Part shown: positions 54,858 to 63,913 of the stretch, in pieces
Position numbering within the stretch: position 1 is the first letter of the stretch
Layout of the letters: every line of letters begins with the position of its first letter
Source of the DNA: Fluctibacter halophilus
GTDB taxonomy: Bacteria; Pseudomonadota; Gammaproteobacteria; Enterobacterales; Alteromonadaceae
Assembly (NCBI RefSeq): GCF_020687825.1
Contig: NZ_JAJEWP010000002.1
Location: forward strand, 532,102-596,101
Direction: 5' to 3'
DNA: 64,000 nucleotides
Position numbers and translations under genes: made by a program
Notes under the pieces: generated by a model
Told to the model about the DNA's origin: nothing
Databases searched by the model: none
What the model saw: only the letters and a program-made list of their open reading frames with translations

Positions 54858-55238
54858 TCATTGACAGTTGTTGGTGTTGTCGCGGGCGGTGTCGTAAATC
54901 GTCTCGCGCAGGCTGGTCAGGACTTCGCCGTTTTTGGCGATTGCCGCAGCGGCATTGCCAGTAGCATTAAATTGTTCGTAATTGAAACAATCCAAACCCT
55001 TTATTGCGCCATCGATAATGGCGACGCTTGACGCCGCGTCCAACCCATCGCCTTTTTCAGGGATCACCGCAAAGGTGTCGGTGGTGTAGCCCACCGACAA
55101 GCGGTTGTTGCCGCTGGTGCCTACGCCCACATCGACGCCGACTACGGTTTCCTGAACATACAGGTAATGGGATGACTGACAACCGCACAGCAACAACAGT
55201 GCGCCGACAAGACTTCCCGGTCTTGTGAATGATTTCAT
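54858..55238 (-). CDS. Short lipoprotein paralogue in the amidase cluster
   Basis: A 126-residue protein with lipobox LLCGC. It is a shorter version of the downstream lipoprotein (shared GYTTDTFAVIPEKGDGLDA block). Its ATG overlaps the preceding stop as ATGA, so translation is coupled. Function unknown. Confidence 0.7.
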   Translation of the reverse strand: MKSFTRPGSLVGALLLLCGCQSSHYLYVQETVVGVDVGVGTSGNNRLSVGYTTDTFAVIPEKGDGLDAASSVAIIDGAIKGLDCFNYEQFNATGNAAAAIAKNGEVLTSLRETIYDTARDNTNNCQ

Positions 55239-55753
55239 GGTGATGGTTCCTCAGTAAGAAAAAGTAAGGCTTGTCCCTGTGCCGCTTCTCCGGATAAGTA
55301 CTGCAGCCGAAAAACACTGTGGGTGTCTTTCTGGATATGCACTACCGATTGTTGCTGATGTCCTATCAACAACCGAAATAAGGTGGGTGAAAAGTCCATG
55401 CTCAGGCCGCTGCGGGCCCGTTGAAAGGCCGCCGCATCCTGGCACAGTGCCAGCGAAAATTCGCTGTCAGTGCTTTGTACTGCCGGCAGGTTGAACAGCG
55501 AGTCGGTGCTGATTGAGTCCAGTGCCACAGCCTTTGAGGGACACAGCAAAAAGCGCTCGATGTGGCCGATGACCAACGAGCGGGTCGGGCTGCGGGTGTC
55601 CAGCAATACTCCAAAGCCTTCGATGCGCTCGATGCTGCCGTAGTCACTGGTGTGTGTCTGGCGGCTGAAGCCGACACCATAGCCGTTGATGGCACAGCCA
55701 CTGAGCATGGTAAGCAGTGCAACCCACAATCCTCTTTGCACGGTCCCTGGCAT
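55235..55753 (-). CDS. Lipoprotein of the amidase cluster
   Basis: A 172-residue protein with lipobox MLSGC and AAGGA before the ATG. The mature part starts AINGYGVGFSRQTH and has three cysteines; no domain is recognised. It overlaps the next gene and lies 9 bp after the membrane protein gene. Confidence 0.7.
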   Translation of the reverse strand: MPGTVQRGLWVALLTMLSGCAINGYGVGFSRQTHTSDYGSIERIEGFGVLLDTRSPTRSLVIGHIERFLLCPSKAVALDSISTDSLFNLPAVQSTDSEFSLALCQDAAAFQRARSGLSMDFSPTLFRLLIGHQQQSVVHIQKDTHSVFRLQYLSGEAAQGQALLFLTEEPSP

Positions 55754-55762
55754 GCAGTGTCC

Positions 55763-56311
55763 TTATTGTTCAAACGGTATTTTGGCGGGCTCGCCGATGG
55801 CGGTGGGTTTTTCCGGCTTGGGCTTGGCTTTTTCAGTCCGGTTGATATCCATTTCGCGGGGATCTTTACCCAGTAAATAACCGCCAATCGCCCCCAGCAG
55901 ACCAATCACCTGGGTGAGGGTTTCCTGTTCAATACTCGGCACTACCGTGAGGATCAGGGTGATCATCAGGATCAATATCAAGCCAAGCAGACGGATAACC
56001 GAGTAGGGCGTCCAGGAGTATTCGGTGTATTTAACCAGTATTGTTGCGGCCACCAGTGCGATCACCGCCAGTATGAAGATCAACGTGATAATCTCTGAAG
56101 CATCAGCCAGTGATTCGGCCCAGGATGCCGCGGCAGCGTCAGAAAGGTGCAGTTGAGGGCCGGACGCACTGTCAGCGTTGTTGCCGGCTTTAGCCTGTTG
56201 GGTTGTCGTCGCAACCGCGGGGGTGGTGCTACTGTTATTGTCAGTTTGAGCAAAACTGCCGGGGGACAACAGCACTAAAATCAGAAAAACGCCAAGCCAT
56301 CGACTGCACAT
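55763..56311 (-). CDS. Membrane protein of the amidase cluster (holin-like topology)
   Basis: About 182 residues from ATG 56311 (AAGGA 8 nt upstream). Signal-like N-terminus (WLGVFLILVLLSPGSFA), then a Ser/Thr/Ala-rich extracytoplasmic linker, then three spans (IITLIFILAVIALVAATILV, VIRLLGLILILMITLILTVV, LTQVIGLLGAIGGYLLG). A short charged C-terminal tail (TEKAKPKPEKP) ends it. The size, multiple spans and position next to a peptidoglycan amidase recall holins, but no family match is claimed. Confidence 0.6.
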   Translation of the reverse strand: MCSRWLGVFLILVLLSPGSFAQTDNNSSTTPAVATTTQQAKAGNNADSASGPQLHLSDAAAASWAESLADASEIITLIFILAVIALVAATILVKYTEYSWTPYSVIRLLGLILILMITLILTVVPSIEQETLTQVIGLLGAIGGYLLGKDPREMDINRTEKAKPKPEKPTAIGEPAKIPFEQ

Positions 56312-56420
56312 AAGCAAAATCCTTGTAAGGTCACTAGCTCAGGCACATCAACAACAAGCTATTAGATTGTTTTTCTTAAGATTATCATGCTTCCCGAAAC
56401 TGTCAATTTCACGCCTTTGG

Positions 56421-57047
56421 TTAAGTTATTCGCCTTTGGCGCAGAGCGATGATTTCCGGGTGGTAATAAAAGGCCGCCCATTCATCTCTGGCATTGCCAA
56501 AACGATCCTGATGTTGCGCCAGTACCGCCATGGCGTCTGCCAGTTCGGTGCTTTGCGGTTCGGGCGGCGACACCGTCGCAGGTTTGGTCAAACGCTTGCG
56601 CAGCGCCTGCATATCAACCTGATTGCCGGGGCAGGATTTCGCCGTTCGGTAGCGGTCTGACAGTACGCCCCGGTCGACCAGCAGGTTGAGCTCCCGGTGA
56701 CCAATCACTCGCGAGACAGGAATGCTGTGGGTTTCCATCAATTGATCCAACAAGGCGATGAGGCTGTCATATTGGGCTTCAGTAAAGTCATTTTCATCGC
56801 CGTGGCCAACACAACAAATCCCCAGGGAACGGCTGTTCAGGCCCAGAGCATGAGCACCCTGCACATGGTCGGGGCGGCCTTTTTCGACCATTCCATCGCT
56901 CTTGTGGCTGTGTTTATCATTCAGGATCACGTAATGGTAGCCGATGCCGTTCCAGCCTTTGGCCCGGTGCCAGCTGTCAATCATGTCTTTGTCGCAATCC
57001 TTGCCGTTGAACGCGGCAGTATGAATAACAATGTAGTCCGGTGTCAT
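56421..57047 (-). CDS. N-acetylmuramoyl-L-alanine amidase (Amidase_2), endolysin-like
   Basis: A 208-residue zinc amidase with no signal peptide. The Amidase_2 zinc ligands are visible: H9 in YIVIHTAAF, His in a conserved IGHRELN, and KSCPG near the end of the catalytic part; GIGYHYVI and GAHALGLNSRSLGICCVG are the T7 lysozyme/PGRP signature. The C-terminal 60 residues are an uncharacterised helical region. A cytosolic amidase of this type needs help to reach peptidoglycan, as phage endolysins do. It is the first gene of the six-gene cluster. Confidence 0.85.
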   Translation of the reverse strand: MTPDYIVIHTAAFNGKDCDKDMIDSWHRAKGWNGIGYHYVILNDKHSHKSDGMVEKGRPDHVQGAHALGLNSRSLGICCVGHGDENDFTEAQYDSLIALLDQLMETHSIPVSRVIGHRELNLLVDRGVLSDRYRTAKSCPGNQVDMQALRKRLTKPATVSPPEPQSTELADAMAVLAQHQDRFGNARDEWAAFYYHPEIIALRQRRIT

Positions 57048-57129
57048 ATTCAGGTCCTTGTCACGGGTAAACCTGATACCGCAAGGTTTTTTGCTGAGGG
57101 TCAGGATCTATAGACCGTCCTTGGCGGTT

Positions 57130-57807
57130 TTACAAACCGGGGCTGGTTGTGCGTTGCCGGGTGTAACGATAAAGTGCCGCCAGCAGCAGGCACAGTGCTG
57201 CGGGTACCAGCATGGCGTAGAATTGCACCTGTTGGAAAAGCCAGGCACCCAGGGCCGCCCCAAGCACAAACCCGCCGATGATCAGTACAAACAACATGCC
57301 TTTGCGCCGATCCAGCGGTTCCTTGCGGCATCGGGCGCCCAGCATCAGGCCCAGATCAGTGACGATACCGGTCAGGTGAGTGGTTCTGACGATGGCGCCA
57401 CTGTAGTTGGTGGCCAGGGCGTTTTGCAGTCCACACGCGGCAGACGCCAGGTAGTGGCCAATATAGACGTCTTGATTCAGGAACAGCAGGGCACCGCACA
57501 GCAGCAGGGCTTCGATCAGTAAGGTGGTGTCGTAGTGTCGACCCAACAGCAACGCATTGCCCGGCAACATAAACCCGCACAGGGTGGAGCCGAGCAGGAA
57601 ACTCAGCACAATCCCGACCAGGTGCAATACCGCCGAAGGATGGTCGCTGATAAGGGCTGCCCCCATCAGCGTGGCGGTGCCAGACAGGTGGGAAATGGCC
57701 TGGTGTTCAACCCCCAATAAGCCAATCGCATTGATGCAGCCAGCGACCAGCGCGAGTAAAAACGCACCGTATTCAACCCAGCGTGGTAATTGGGTGATCA
57801 CATCCAC
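57130..57807 (-). CDS. DUF1275 (YoaK) family membrane protein
   Basis: A 225-residue protein with six spans, recognised by AGCINAIGLLGV, HLSGTATLMGAAL, and AACGLQNALATNYSGAIVRTTHLTGI split in shorter parts, the DUF1275 signature. Role unknown. The start codon is GTG 57807 with AAGGGG directly before it. On the same strand as the amidase gene but 82 bp upstream. Confidence 0.88.
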   Translation of the reverse strand: MDVITQLPRWVEYGAFLLALVAGCINAIGLLGVEHQAISHLSGTATLMGAALISDHPSAVLHLVGIVLSFLLGSTLCGFMLPGNALLLGRHYDTTLLIEALLLCGALLFLNQDVYIGHYLASAACGLQNALATNYSGAIVRTTHLTGIVTDLGLMLGARCRKEPLDRRKGMLFVLIIGGFVLGAALGAWLFQQVQFYAMLVPAALCLLLAALYRYTRQRTTSPGL

Positions 57808-57874
57808 TTCCCCTTAGTGTCTACGCCTTTTGAGTGTCTCACCTGGCAGAGGTGGGGGTAAAGGTATCAGGCAT

Positions 57875-57901
57875 AAAAAAGCGCACCGAAGTGCGCTTTT
57901 T
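57875..57901. terminator. Terminator after PEP-CTERM gene 1
   Basis: AAAAAA-GCGCAC-CGAA-GTGCGC-TTTTT, 21 bp beyond the stop codon at 57922. It is nearly identical to the terminator at 59081-59108. Confidence 0.88.
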
Positions 57902-57921
57902 CAATCGTTAAAGGTGTTCAA

Positions 57922-58896
57922 TCAGGCACGACGGCGACGGATGAACAGACCCGCCAGGGCCAGACCGAACAGAGACAGTACGGAAGGTTCTGGCACGGTT
58001 ACCCGCTGCAGGGCACCGCTAAATACCTGTTGGCTGTCCTGGTCGCTCAGTCCCTCAACGCTCAGTTGGGTGTACAGGCTGTTGGCAAAATCCACATAGC
58101 CGCCATTCAGAGCAAACGCCTGGCTTAATGCGGTGAGGCCAAAACGATCGCCGTTCTCAACGTCAAAGCTGATACTGATATTACGATAAGTATCGGCGTC
58201 AGCGGCAATGTCAGCGTCGTTACGGCTGCTATAGCTGGCACTGGCCAGCGCGGTACCGAAGTTGCTTGGGAACAAGGCTTCTGCGGCAATCTCCAGTCCC
58301 TGATAGGCACCAATTAACAGTGAATAGGCAGAATCATTCGCACCGTCCCACAGACCGTTTGACATCAGAAAATGGATGTCGGCAGTAAAGGTTAGGGTGG
58401 TTGCTTCACCACTCCATTCGTACTCCTGATAGGAGAACAGGTTGGCCGAGTTACGCTCAAAGGCGTCTGCAGCCACTACGAAATGGGCTTCAGGCAGGGT
58501 CAATGCGCTGTCGTCCAGCTCGGCACTCAACCAGATATCACCGTCGGCATTCTGCAAAAAGGCTTGCAGTTCATTGGTGGATACAACCTGCTGGGTCATT
58601 CGTGAGCCCAGACCTTCTTCACCTTCCTGGAAATATTGTTGCCACTGGGTATTAAAAATACACGCATGTTCAGCGGTCACATCCGCTTCATTGCTCGGCA
58701 TCCCCCGTCCGTAATCGCGGCCAAACTGCGCGATGACAGGAGCCCATTGGCTCATATAACCGGGTTCACCTACAGCAGAGCAGCTGCGCTGGGTGACATT
58801 GACACCCGTTTGCGTTGTGACAAATGCAGCTTGGGCGCTGGTGGATACCAGCAAGAAGAGTGACGCGCTGGCGCCTAGAATGTTCCACAGTTTCAT
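57922..58896 (-). CDS. PEP-CTERM sorting-domain protein
   Basis: A 324-residue exported protein (ATG 58896, signal peptide LGASASLFLLVSTSAQA). The C-terminus is the PEP-CTERM signal VPEPSVLSLFGLALAGLFIRRRRA split as VPEPS, a hydrophobic helix and RRRRA, by which exosortase anchors or processes proteins during EPS-linked export. The mature domain has cysteine pairs and no known enzyme motif. No exosortase is in the window. Its 3' end is nearly identical to that of the next PEP-CTERM gene. Confidence 0.9.
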   Translation of the reverse strand: MKLWNILGASASLFLLVSTSAQAAFVTTQTGVNVTQRSCSAVGEPGYMSQWAPVIAQFGRDYGRGMPSNEADVTAEHACIFNTQWQQYFQEGEEGLGSRMTQQVVSTNELQAFLQNADGDIWLSAELDDSALTLPEAHFVVAADAFERNSANLFSYQEYEWSGEATTLTFTADIHFLMSNGLWDGANDSAYSLLIGAYQGLEIAAEALFPSNFGTALASASYSSRNDADIAADADTYRNISISFDVENGDRFGLTALSQAFALNGGYVDFANSLYTQLSVEGLSDQDSQQVFSGALQRVTVPEPSVLSLFGLALAGLFIRRRRA

Positions 58897-59080
58897 TAAG
58901 TACGACCTCAACCTTAATTAATTCGGCGAGGATTAAGCAGGTACCGTGCCAACATGAAAAAAACATTCTATGACAGAAGATTATGGTTTCTGTGAGTGAT
59001 AGTGCCAGGAGAAGTGTTAAAAATATCGACACTCTGGTCGTACCAGAAGCGCATAGGCTGAATGGCGTTTTGACAGCATA

Positions 59081-59108
59081 AAAAAAAGCGCACCGAAGTG
59101 CGCTTTTT
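59081..59108. terminator. Terminator after PEP-CTERM gene 2
   Basis: AAAAAAA-GCGCAC-CGAA-GTGCGC-TTTTTA, 20 bp past the stop at 59128, sequence-related to the terminator at 57875. Confidence 0.88.
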
Positions 59109-59127
59109 ATTCAACGGTAATGTTCAA

Positions 59128-59640
59128 TCAGGCGCGACGGCGACGGATGAACAGACCAGCTAGGGCAGTCATGAACAACACTGCAACGCCAGGCTCGGAA
59201 ACCACGGCAGGTGGTGCACTCAGTGACAACTCACCGAACACGACAGGGTTGCCTGAAAAGGTGTCAAAGATATCGATGAAGTTGTCCAGCGCAGGGTCAA
59301 ATGCGAAGGCATCAAAGATGCCCTGGAACGCGTAACCGTCAAAAGATTCAGTGTCGAACGCCAGGAACTCGATACCTGCAAACAGGTTGGTGCTGTCAAC
59401 AATGGCTTCGAAGTCAAATACGCTGAAGCCCATGTCACGACCAAACATCGTGAAGCTGGTGAACGTGTCAAAAGACAGGAAACCGAAACCGTCGTCTACA
59501 CCATCAATGGTGTCGATGGTGATTTCACCGTAAGCCGTGCCATCAATCAGCACGTCATGGGTGATCAGGGTGGCTTGCGCGGTGGACACGGTGCCCAGTA
59601 CCAGCAGCAATGCTGCAAAATAGTGTTTTACAAATTTCAT
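59128..59640 (-). CDS. Short PEP-CTERM protein, acidic and Phe-rich
   Basis: A 170-residue exported protein (signal peptide AALLLVLGTVSTAQA) ending in the PEP-CTERM motif (VVSEPGVAVLFM, hydrophobic helix, FIRRRRA). The mature part is remarkably rich in Asp and Phe (GFGFLSFDTFTSFTMFGRD, EFLAFDTESFDGYAF, IFDAFAFDPALDNFIDIFD). Such composition suggests a surface or matrix protein, not an enzyme. It lies 64 bp after the large subtilase gene, on the same strand. Confidence 0.85.
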   Translation of the reverse strand: MKFVKHYFAALLLVLGTVSTAQATLITHDVLIDGTAYGEITIDTIDGVDDGFGFLSFDTFTSFTMFGRDMGFSVFDFEAIVDSTNLFAGIEFLAFDTESFDGYAFQGIFDAFAFDPALDNFIDIFDTFSGNPVVFGELSLSAPPAVVSEPGVAVLFMTALAGLFIRRRRA

Positions 59641-59704
59641 GATAATACCTACATCAAATCAAGTTGAACGGGCTGCCAGTCTCACTGGCAGCCACTCACG
59701 TACA

Positions 59705-62700
59705 TTAAGGTTGAACTTCCAGAACAGTCGTACCGGCTTCGTTACCTTCGTCGTCGTAGAAGGTAATTGCACCCATGTACAGATAGTCTGCGTCCAGGCC
59801 GCTGGTCATCACGCGAACGTTGTTGTAGCGTCCGTCAATGGCGCGCGGTGAAGCAACGATACGTGTTTCAGCACCTTCGCTGTCCGCTACCCATACAGGC
59901 ATGGTGAAGGTGGTGGTGTCAGCACCAGCCAGTGACCAGCCGTGTACCCATACCAGGTATACGTCGCCCGCACCGATGTTAGCGCGTGGCTCTGGGTTCA
60001 CCAGGATAACGTCTTCGTTAGAACCGCCATTAGTAGAGGTGGCAACTTGCGCACAGCTCCAACCGGTACAACGGTAAACGTACAGGTCAAGGTCGCTACC
60101 AGGCTGGGCAACCAGGCTGTCACGCAGGCTGAAGCGCGCTACTTTGGTACCTTCCGGAATGTGGTAGAAGTTGGTAGACAGACCCGCTTCGTTGAACGAG
60201 AAGCTTTGGTCAGGGTCTTGTGCCACTTCACCCTCAGTACCGAACGGAGCAACCAGACCGGCGTAGCTCAGGCTGGTAGAGCCGCTGTACAGCATCTTCA
60301 CAGGGAAGGTTGCGCGACCACGGTTAAGATCCAGAGACAGACTCTCAGGTACTTCGATCTTCACGTCTGGGGCAGGCATCACAGCGATTGGGCTGCGAAC
60401 CACAGTGCCGTCAGTACCGGTCAGAACAACAGCGCCGAATACCCACTCGTTAACCACTGTTTCTTCGGTTTTCGCGAAAGTGACAGAGAAGCTTGCAGTA
60501 CCGTTGGCGTCAACCACCAGGTTTGCAGACTCGGTCTCAACACCGTCAGCATCATAGGTTTTGGTGCTGGCCGTCAGACCTTCAAGGCCTTCCAACGCAA
60601 CAGTGTAGTCACCACCGATACCAGACACGTCAGTCAGGGTACGGTAGATGGTTTCTTGCTCAGTCAATTTACCGATAGCAATAGACGGGTAGTTCAGCTG
60701 GCTTGGGTCAGTTGAGAAGCCAGCGCCTTCCAGGTCGGCACAGGTAACACCAGTGGAGCCCTCTACGAAGCTATCTTCGCCCAGACCACACATGAACGCC
60801 ATGTAGTCACCCAGGTTAGCGTCATAGGTCAGGCCCGGTGCCATTGCTGGAACAGGGTTAGCGTGACCTGCACCAAAGTCGAACGGATCCGCAGGCGTGG
60901 TGCCGTCTTCTTTGGTAACGCCTTGATAGGCTGTTGTCATCAGCGCAGACTTGATTTGCGCAGGTGACCAGTCAGGGTGCTGACCTTTCAGCAACGCCGC
61001 CATACCGGCGATGTGCGGAGATGACATTGAGGTACCGTTCAGGTACTTCACTTGCTCGCCTTGCGGGCCGAACATTGGCGTTGAAGAGGTGGCTGCCAGG
61101 ATGCGTACACCCGGAGCAGTGATGTCTGGCTTGATCACATCCAGGGTTGAACCGTTAGGACCACGAGACGAGAAGCCCGCCATCATGTTGCCGGTTTCTT
61201 CCTGAGTAGTGAAGATAGACGCGCTCATGCGCACAGTGATCTCTTCACCGCCAGTGATGGCTGCGTTCAGCGCGTCACCGGCTGCAGTGTCAATCATACC
61301 GCCAGGGATGTCGTAAGAACCGTCACCACCTAGGGCGGTTACCGGGCGACCATCGCTGTAGATGATAACCGCAGCAGCACCGGCCAGTTGGGCACGTTCT
61401 ACTTTCTCGGTAAATGCACAGGTACCGCGTTGGATCAGGGCGATGTTGCCATTGATCGCTTCAGCGTTGTCCAGCGGCGCAGAAGCACCGTCAACAAAAC
61501 AGCCTTGCAGAGGTTCTGCGATAACCAGCTGACCGGCCTTGTCGCCAGTTTCGATCAGCGGCGCAGTGATCGCACCTTCAACGAAAGGTACTTGCTCCAG
61601 CGGATCGCGAGAGGTCAGTTCGATGGCGTTGGTGGCGCTGATACCGTCATAGGTAGAAGCACCGACACTGGCAACCCAAGGGGCTGGCGTGCCAACGGTT
61701 ACGGCGGTAGGGCCGCTGTTACCGGCAGATACGGATACGAATACACCGGCATCAGCCGCGCGCAACATCGCCGCTGTAGAAGGAGTTGTAAGGTCAGTAC
61801 GACTGCCGCCGATTGAGTAGTTGATTACGTCAACACCGTCAGCGATTGCCTGATCGATAGCGGCCATTGAATCACCGTAGAAGCAGCCAGCTTCATCATT
61901 GCCTTCAGGGCTTACATAATCGGAATTCCAGCACACTTTGTACATGGCAACACGGGCACGTGGCGCAATACCGCTGATGGTGCCAATCTCGGTACCAAAC
62001 ATCTCTGCAACAACGCCTTCATTACCAGCGGCGGTACCCGCGGTGTGGCTACCGTGGCCATCTGCATCACGGGGAGAGATGAATTCACCCAGACCGGTCT
62101 GAATTTCATACTGGGACTCAAAAGTGTCCTTATAGTAGCGGGCACCAATCAGTTTGTTATTACAGCTGAACGTACCGGCATCAGTTTCTTCACCAGCATC
62201 ACAGCTGCCCGTCCATCCCAATTCGGCGGGATCAGAGTAGCTGCCGTCATCGGCAAAGCTTGGGTTTTCCGGAGTAATACCGGTATCCAGAATACCAACG
62301 ATAACGCCTTCGCCTTTAATGTCCAGCGAGTGCTGACCACCAGGGCCGGTCAGGCCTAAAAAGGCAGGCGTATTCGACGTTTGCGGCTTGAACAGTTCAT
62401 CTTGCCAAACACCGGCAACGTTTGCATTCGCTTCCAGTGCCTTGGCTTGCTCTGGGCTCAACTTGGCAGCAAAACCGTTGAAGGTGTGCACGTAGTTGTG
62501 CAGCACATCGGTAACACCCACTTCTTGGGCAATTTGCTGTTGTTTGGCTTTCATTTGTGCCGCATAGGCACGCATGTTGGCCGATTGGGCGTTGTAACGG
62601 TTACCTTGTGCAACCACTTGGTTGCTGGGTAACAGCTCGCCAATCGACTCGGCGTAAGAGATACCGGACGCGTCTTTCAGTTGTACAATGTACACGCCGG

Positions 62701-62851
62701 AGCTTTTCTTCACGGATTGAACGGTGCCGCTTTGTTTCAGCTGGCTTAAATCGTTCGTGTAGACTTGTTGGGCAAGGGCAGCGGTCGACAACACACTGGT
62801 TGTAACTGCCATAGAGATCATGCTTCCCAGTAGGGATTTCTTGAACTTCAT
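59705..62851 (-). CDS. Large secreted subtilisin-like serine protease (S8)
   Basis: A 1048-residue secreted protease. Signal peptide to residue 27, an I9-type prodomain (to about residue 155), then the S8 domain with Asp189 (GVIVGILDTGI), His266 (DADGHGSHTAGT) and Ser608 (NGTSMSSPHIAG). A protease-associated domain is inserted at about 440-540, as in plant-type subtilases. The C-terminal 350 residues hold beta-rich domains (fn3-like and a PPC-like region). A strong GGAGAC ribosome-binding site precedes the ATG. Its likely role is extracellular protein degradation. Confidence 0.95.
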   Translation of the reverse strand: MKFKKSLLGSMISMAVTTSVLSTAALAQQVYTNDLSQLKQSGTVQSVKKSSGVYIVQLKDASGISYAESIGELLPSNQVVAQGNRYNAQSANMRAYAAQMKAKQQQIAQEVGVTDVLHNYVHTFNGFAAKLSPEQAKALEANANVAGVWQDELFKPQTSNTPAFLGLTGPGGQHSLDIKGEGVIVGILDTGITPENPSFADDGSYSDPAELGWTGSCDAGEETDAGTFSCNNKLIGARYYKDTFESQYEIQTGLGEFISPRDADGHGSHTAGTAAGNEGVVAEMFGTEIGTISGIAPRARVAMYKVCWNSDYVSPEGNDEAGCFYGDSMAAIDQAIADGVDVINYSIGGSRTDLTTPSTAAMLRAADAGVFVSVSAGNSGPTAVTVGTPAPWVASVGASTYDGISATNAIELTSRDPLEQVPFVEGAITAPLIETGDKAGQLVIAEPLQGCFVDGASAPLDNAEAINGNIALIQRGTCAFTEKVERAQLAGAAAVIIYSDGRPVTALGGDGSYDIPGGMIDTAAGDALNAAITGGEEITVRMSASIFTTQEETGNMMAGFSSRGPNGSTLDVIKPDITAPGVRILAATSSTPMFGPQGEQVKYLNGTSMSSPHIAGMAALLKGQHPDWSPAQIKSALMTTAYQGVTKEDGTTPADPFDFGAGHANPVPAMAPGLTYDANLGDYMAFMCGLGEDSFVEGSTGVTCADLEGAGFSTDPSQLNYPSIAIGKLTEQETIYRTLTDVSGIGGDYTVALEGLEGLTASTKTYDADGVETESANLVVDANGTASFSVTFAKTEETVVNEWVFGAVVLTGTDGTVVRSPIAVMPAPDVKIEVPESLSLDLNRGRATFPVKMLYSGSTSLSYAGLVAPFGTEGEVAQDPDQSFSFNEAGLSTNFYHIPEGTKVARFSLRDSLVAQPGSDLDLYVYRCTGWSCAQVATSTNGGSNEDVILVNPEPRANIGAGDVYLVWVHGWSLAGADTTTFTMPVWVADSEGAETRIVASPRAIDGRYNNVRVMTSGLDADYLYMGAITFYDDEGNEAGTTVLEVQP

Positions 62852-63241
62852 TTGCGTCTCCTGTTGACACTTTTTTTATATCCGGGCGGTAGACTCATCG
62901 GGCGATGGTTACCGTCTTTTTCCCTGTTGCGCTATGATTATTATTAAAGCAGCGCTTCAGTTTGCGTGACGGTGATGGGTCTTTGCTCTTGCCCATTTTT
63001 TTGGCCGCTCTACGCATGAGCTGAAATGGACAGCAAAAAGTGGGCCTCTTTTATAACGTCATGTATTTAAAGGAAATATTTCATTCTTATGTGATTTGAT
63101 TGACAGTTCTGTTAAAGAAGCTGACAGTGGTGTTGATAAATTGAACGATGGCGGTGCAATCTGCATTGAAACGCATAAATCGAGGACTCTAAATATTTAT
63201 GGAAGCGATTACACGCACTGTTTTCGGGATTGCCGGATGAT
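62852..63241. other. 390-bp gap between subtilase and small gene
   Basis: AT-rich in its right half. It should hold the promoter of the subtilase on the left; no RNA gene or repeat was recognised. Confidence 0.5.
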
Positions 63242-63487
63242 ATGGGACTGTATGTAAACTGCGACGGATTGTGGCGGGAAGTGATCGAGTTGCAGGCGCA
63301 TTATTTCCCCTACCCGGATGGCCTATACTCCCGTAGCCAACCTGCGCTGGGATTGGATGATGATAGCTGGTTGCCATTGGCGGATGTTCCTCATCAGGGG
63401 TTGTGCGTTAAATATCTCGACACCGACAGCGAGTGGCAGCTGGTTGATTGGCCCCTTAGTAAAATAGAAGATAAGGCGGGGTTTTGA
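63242..63487 (+). CDS. Small Trp/Asp-rich soluble protein
   Basis: An 81-residue soluble protein without signal or spans (MGLYVNCDGLWREVIEL, LDDDSWLPLADVPHQGLC, LVDWPLSKIEDKAGF). No family recognised. ATG 63242 has GGA near; TTG 63230 is an in-frame alternative. Located 100 bp upstream of the first rRNA promoter and on the same strand. Confidence 0.5.
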   Translation: MGLYVNCDGLWREVIELQAHYFPYPDGLYSRSQPALGLDDDSWLPLADVPHQGLCVKYLDTDSEWQLVDWPLSKIEDKAGF

Positions 63488-63588
63488 CCCCTGCGAGCTG
63501 ATTTGCCGGCAAAACCTCTGCCTTATATATAGGAATGATTACTTCTGGTTGAAAAGTGCGCAGTTAAACGCTTTTTTTGAAATATCGG

Positions 63589-63616
63589 TTGATCTGAATC
63601 TTAAGGCCTGTAGAAT
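63589..63616 (+). promoter_or_regulatory. rrn promoter P1
   Basis: TTGATC, 16-base spacer, TAGAAT, followed by the GC-rich discriminator GCGCGCTCGC. The 16-bp spacing and the G+C discriminator are hallmarks of growth-rate and ppGpp-regulated rRNA promoters. Confidence 0.8.
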
Positions 63617-63740
63617 GCGCGCTCGCTTCGGGGCAAACCTTGAAGCGGCGCAACCCGGACTGAGTTTCAGTCGATAGCTGTAAGGCTTACGGGAAGCGGG
63701 ATGCAGCGAGATGGATTCGAAATTAATTTGAAAAAATCTG

Positions 63741-63768
63741 TTGACATCGACATGGGGAAGCGTAGAAT
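63741..63768 (+). promoter_or_regulatory. rrn promoter P2
   Basis: TTGACA, 16-base spacer, TAGAAT, with discriminator GCGCGTCCCGC and an AT-rich UP-like stretch just upstream (AAATTAATTTGAAAAAA). Stronger consensus than P1; about 150 bp separates the two. Confidence 0.88.
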
Positions 63769-63831
63769 GCGCGTCCCGCTTGAGAGAGTCCTGAGACACT
63801 CCAAGCAGCCGGAAACGAACGTTTTTGGCAC

Positions 63832-63843
63832 TGTTCTTTAACA
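63832..63843 (+). promoter_or_regulatory. rrn boxA antitermination site
   Basis: TGTTCTTTAACA matches the rrn boxA core (TGCTCTTTAACA in E. coli). It is followed by the boxC-like TGTGTGGGCACTCG (about 63863-63876), as in E. coli leaders. Confidence 0.85.
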
Positions 63844-63913
63844 ATTGATAACAAGACAATCTGTGTGGGCACTCGTTAGAAGAGTGTCAACCAAAAATTC
63901 ATATTTCGATATT

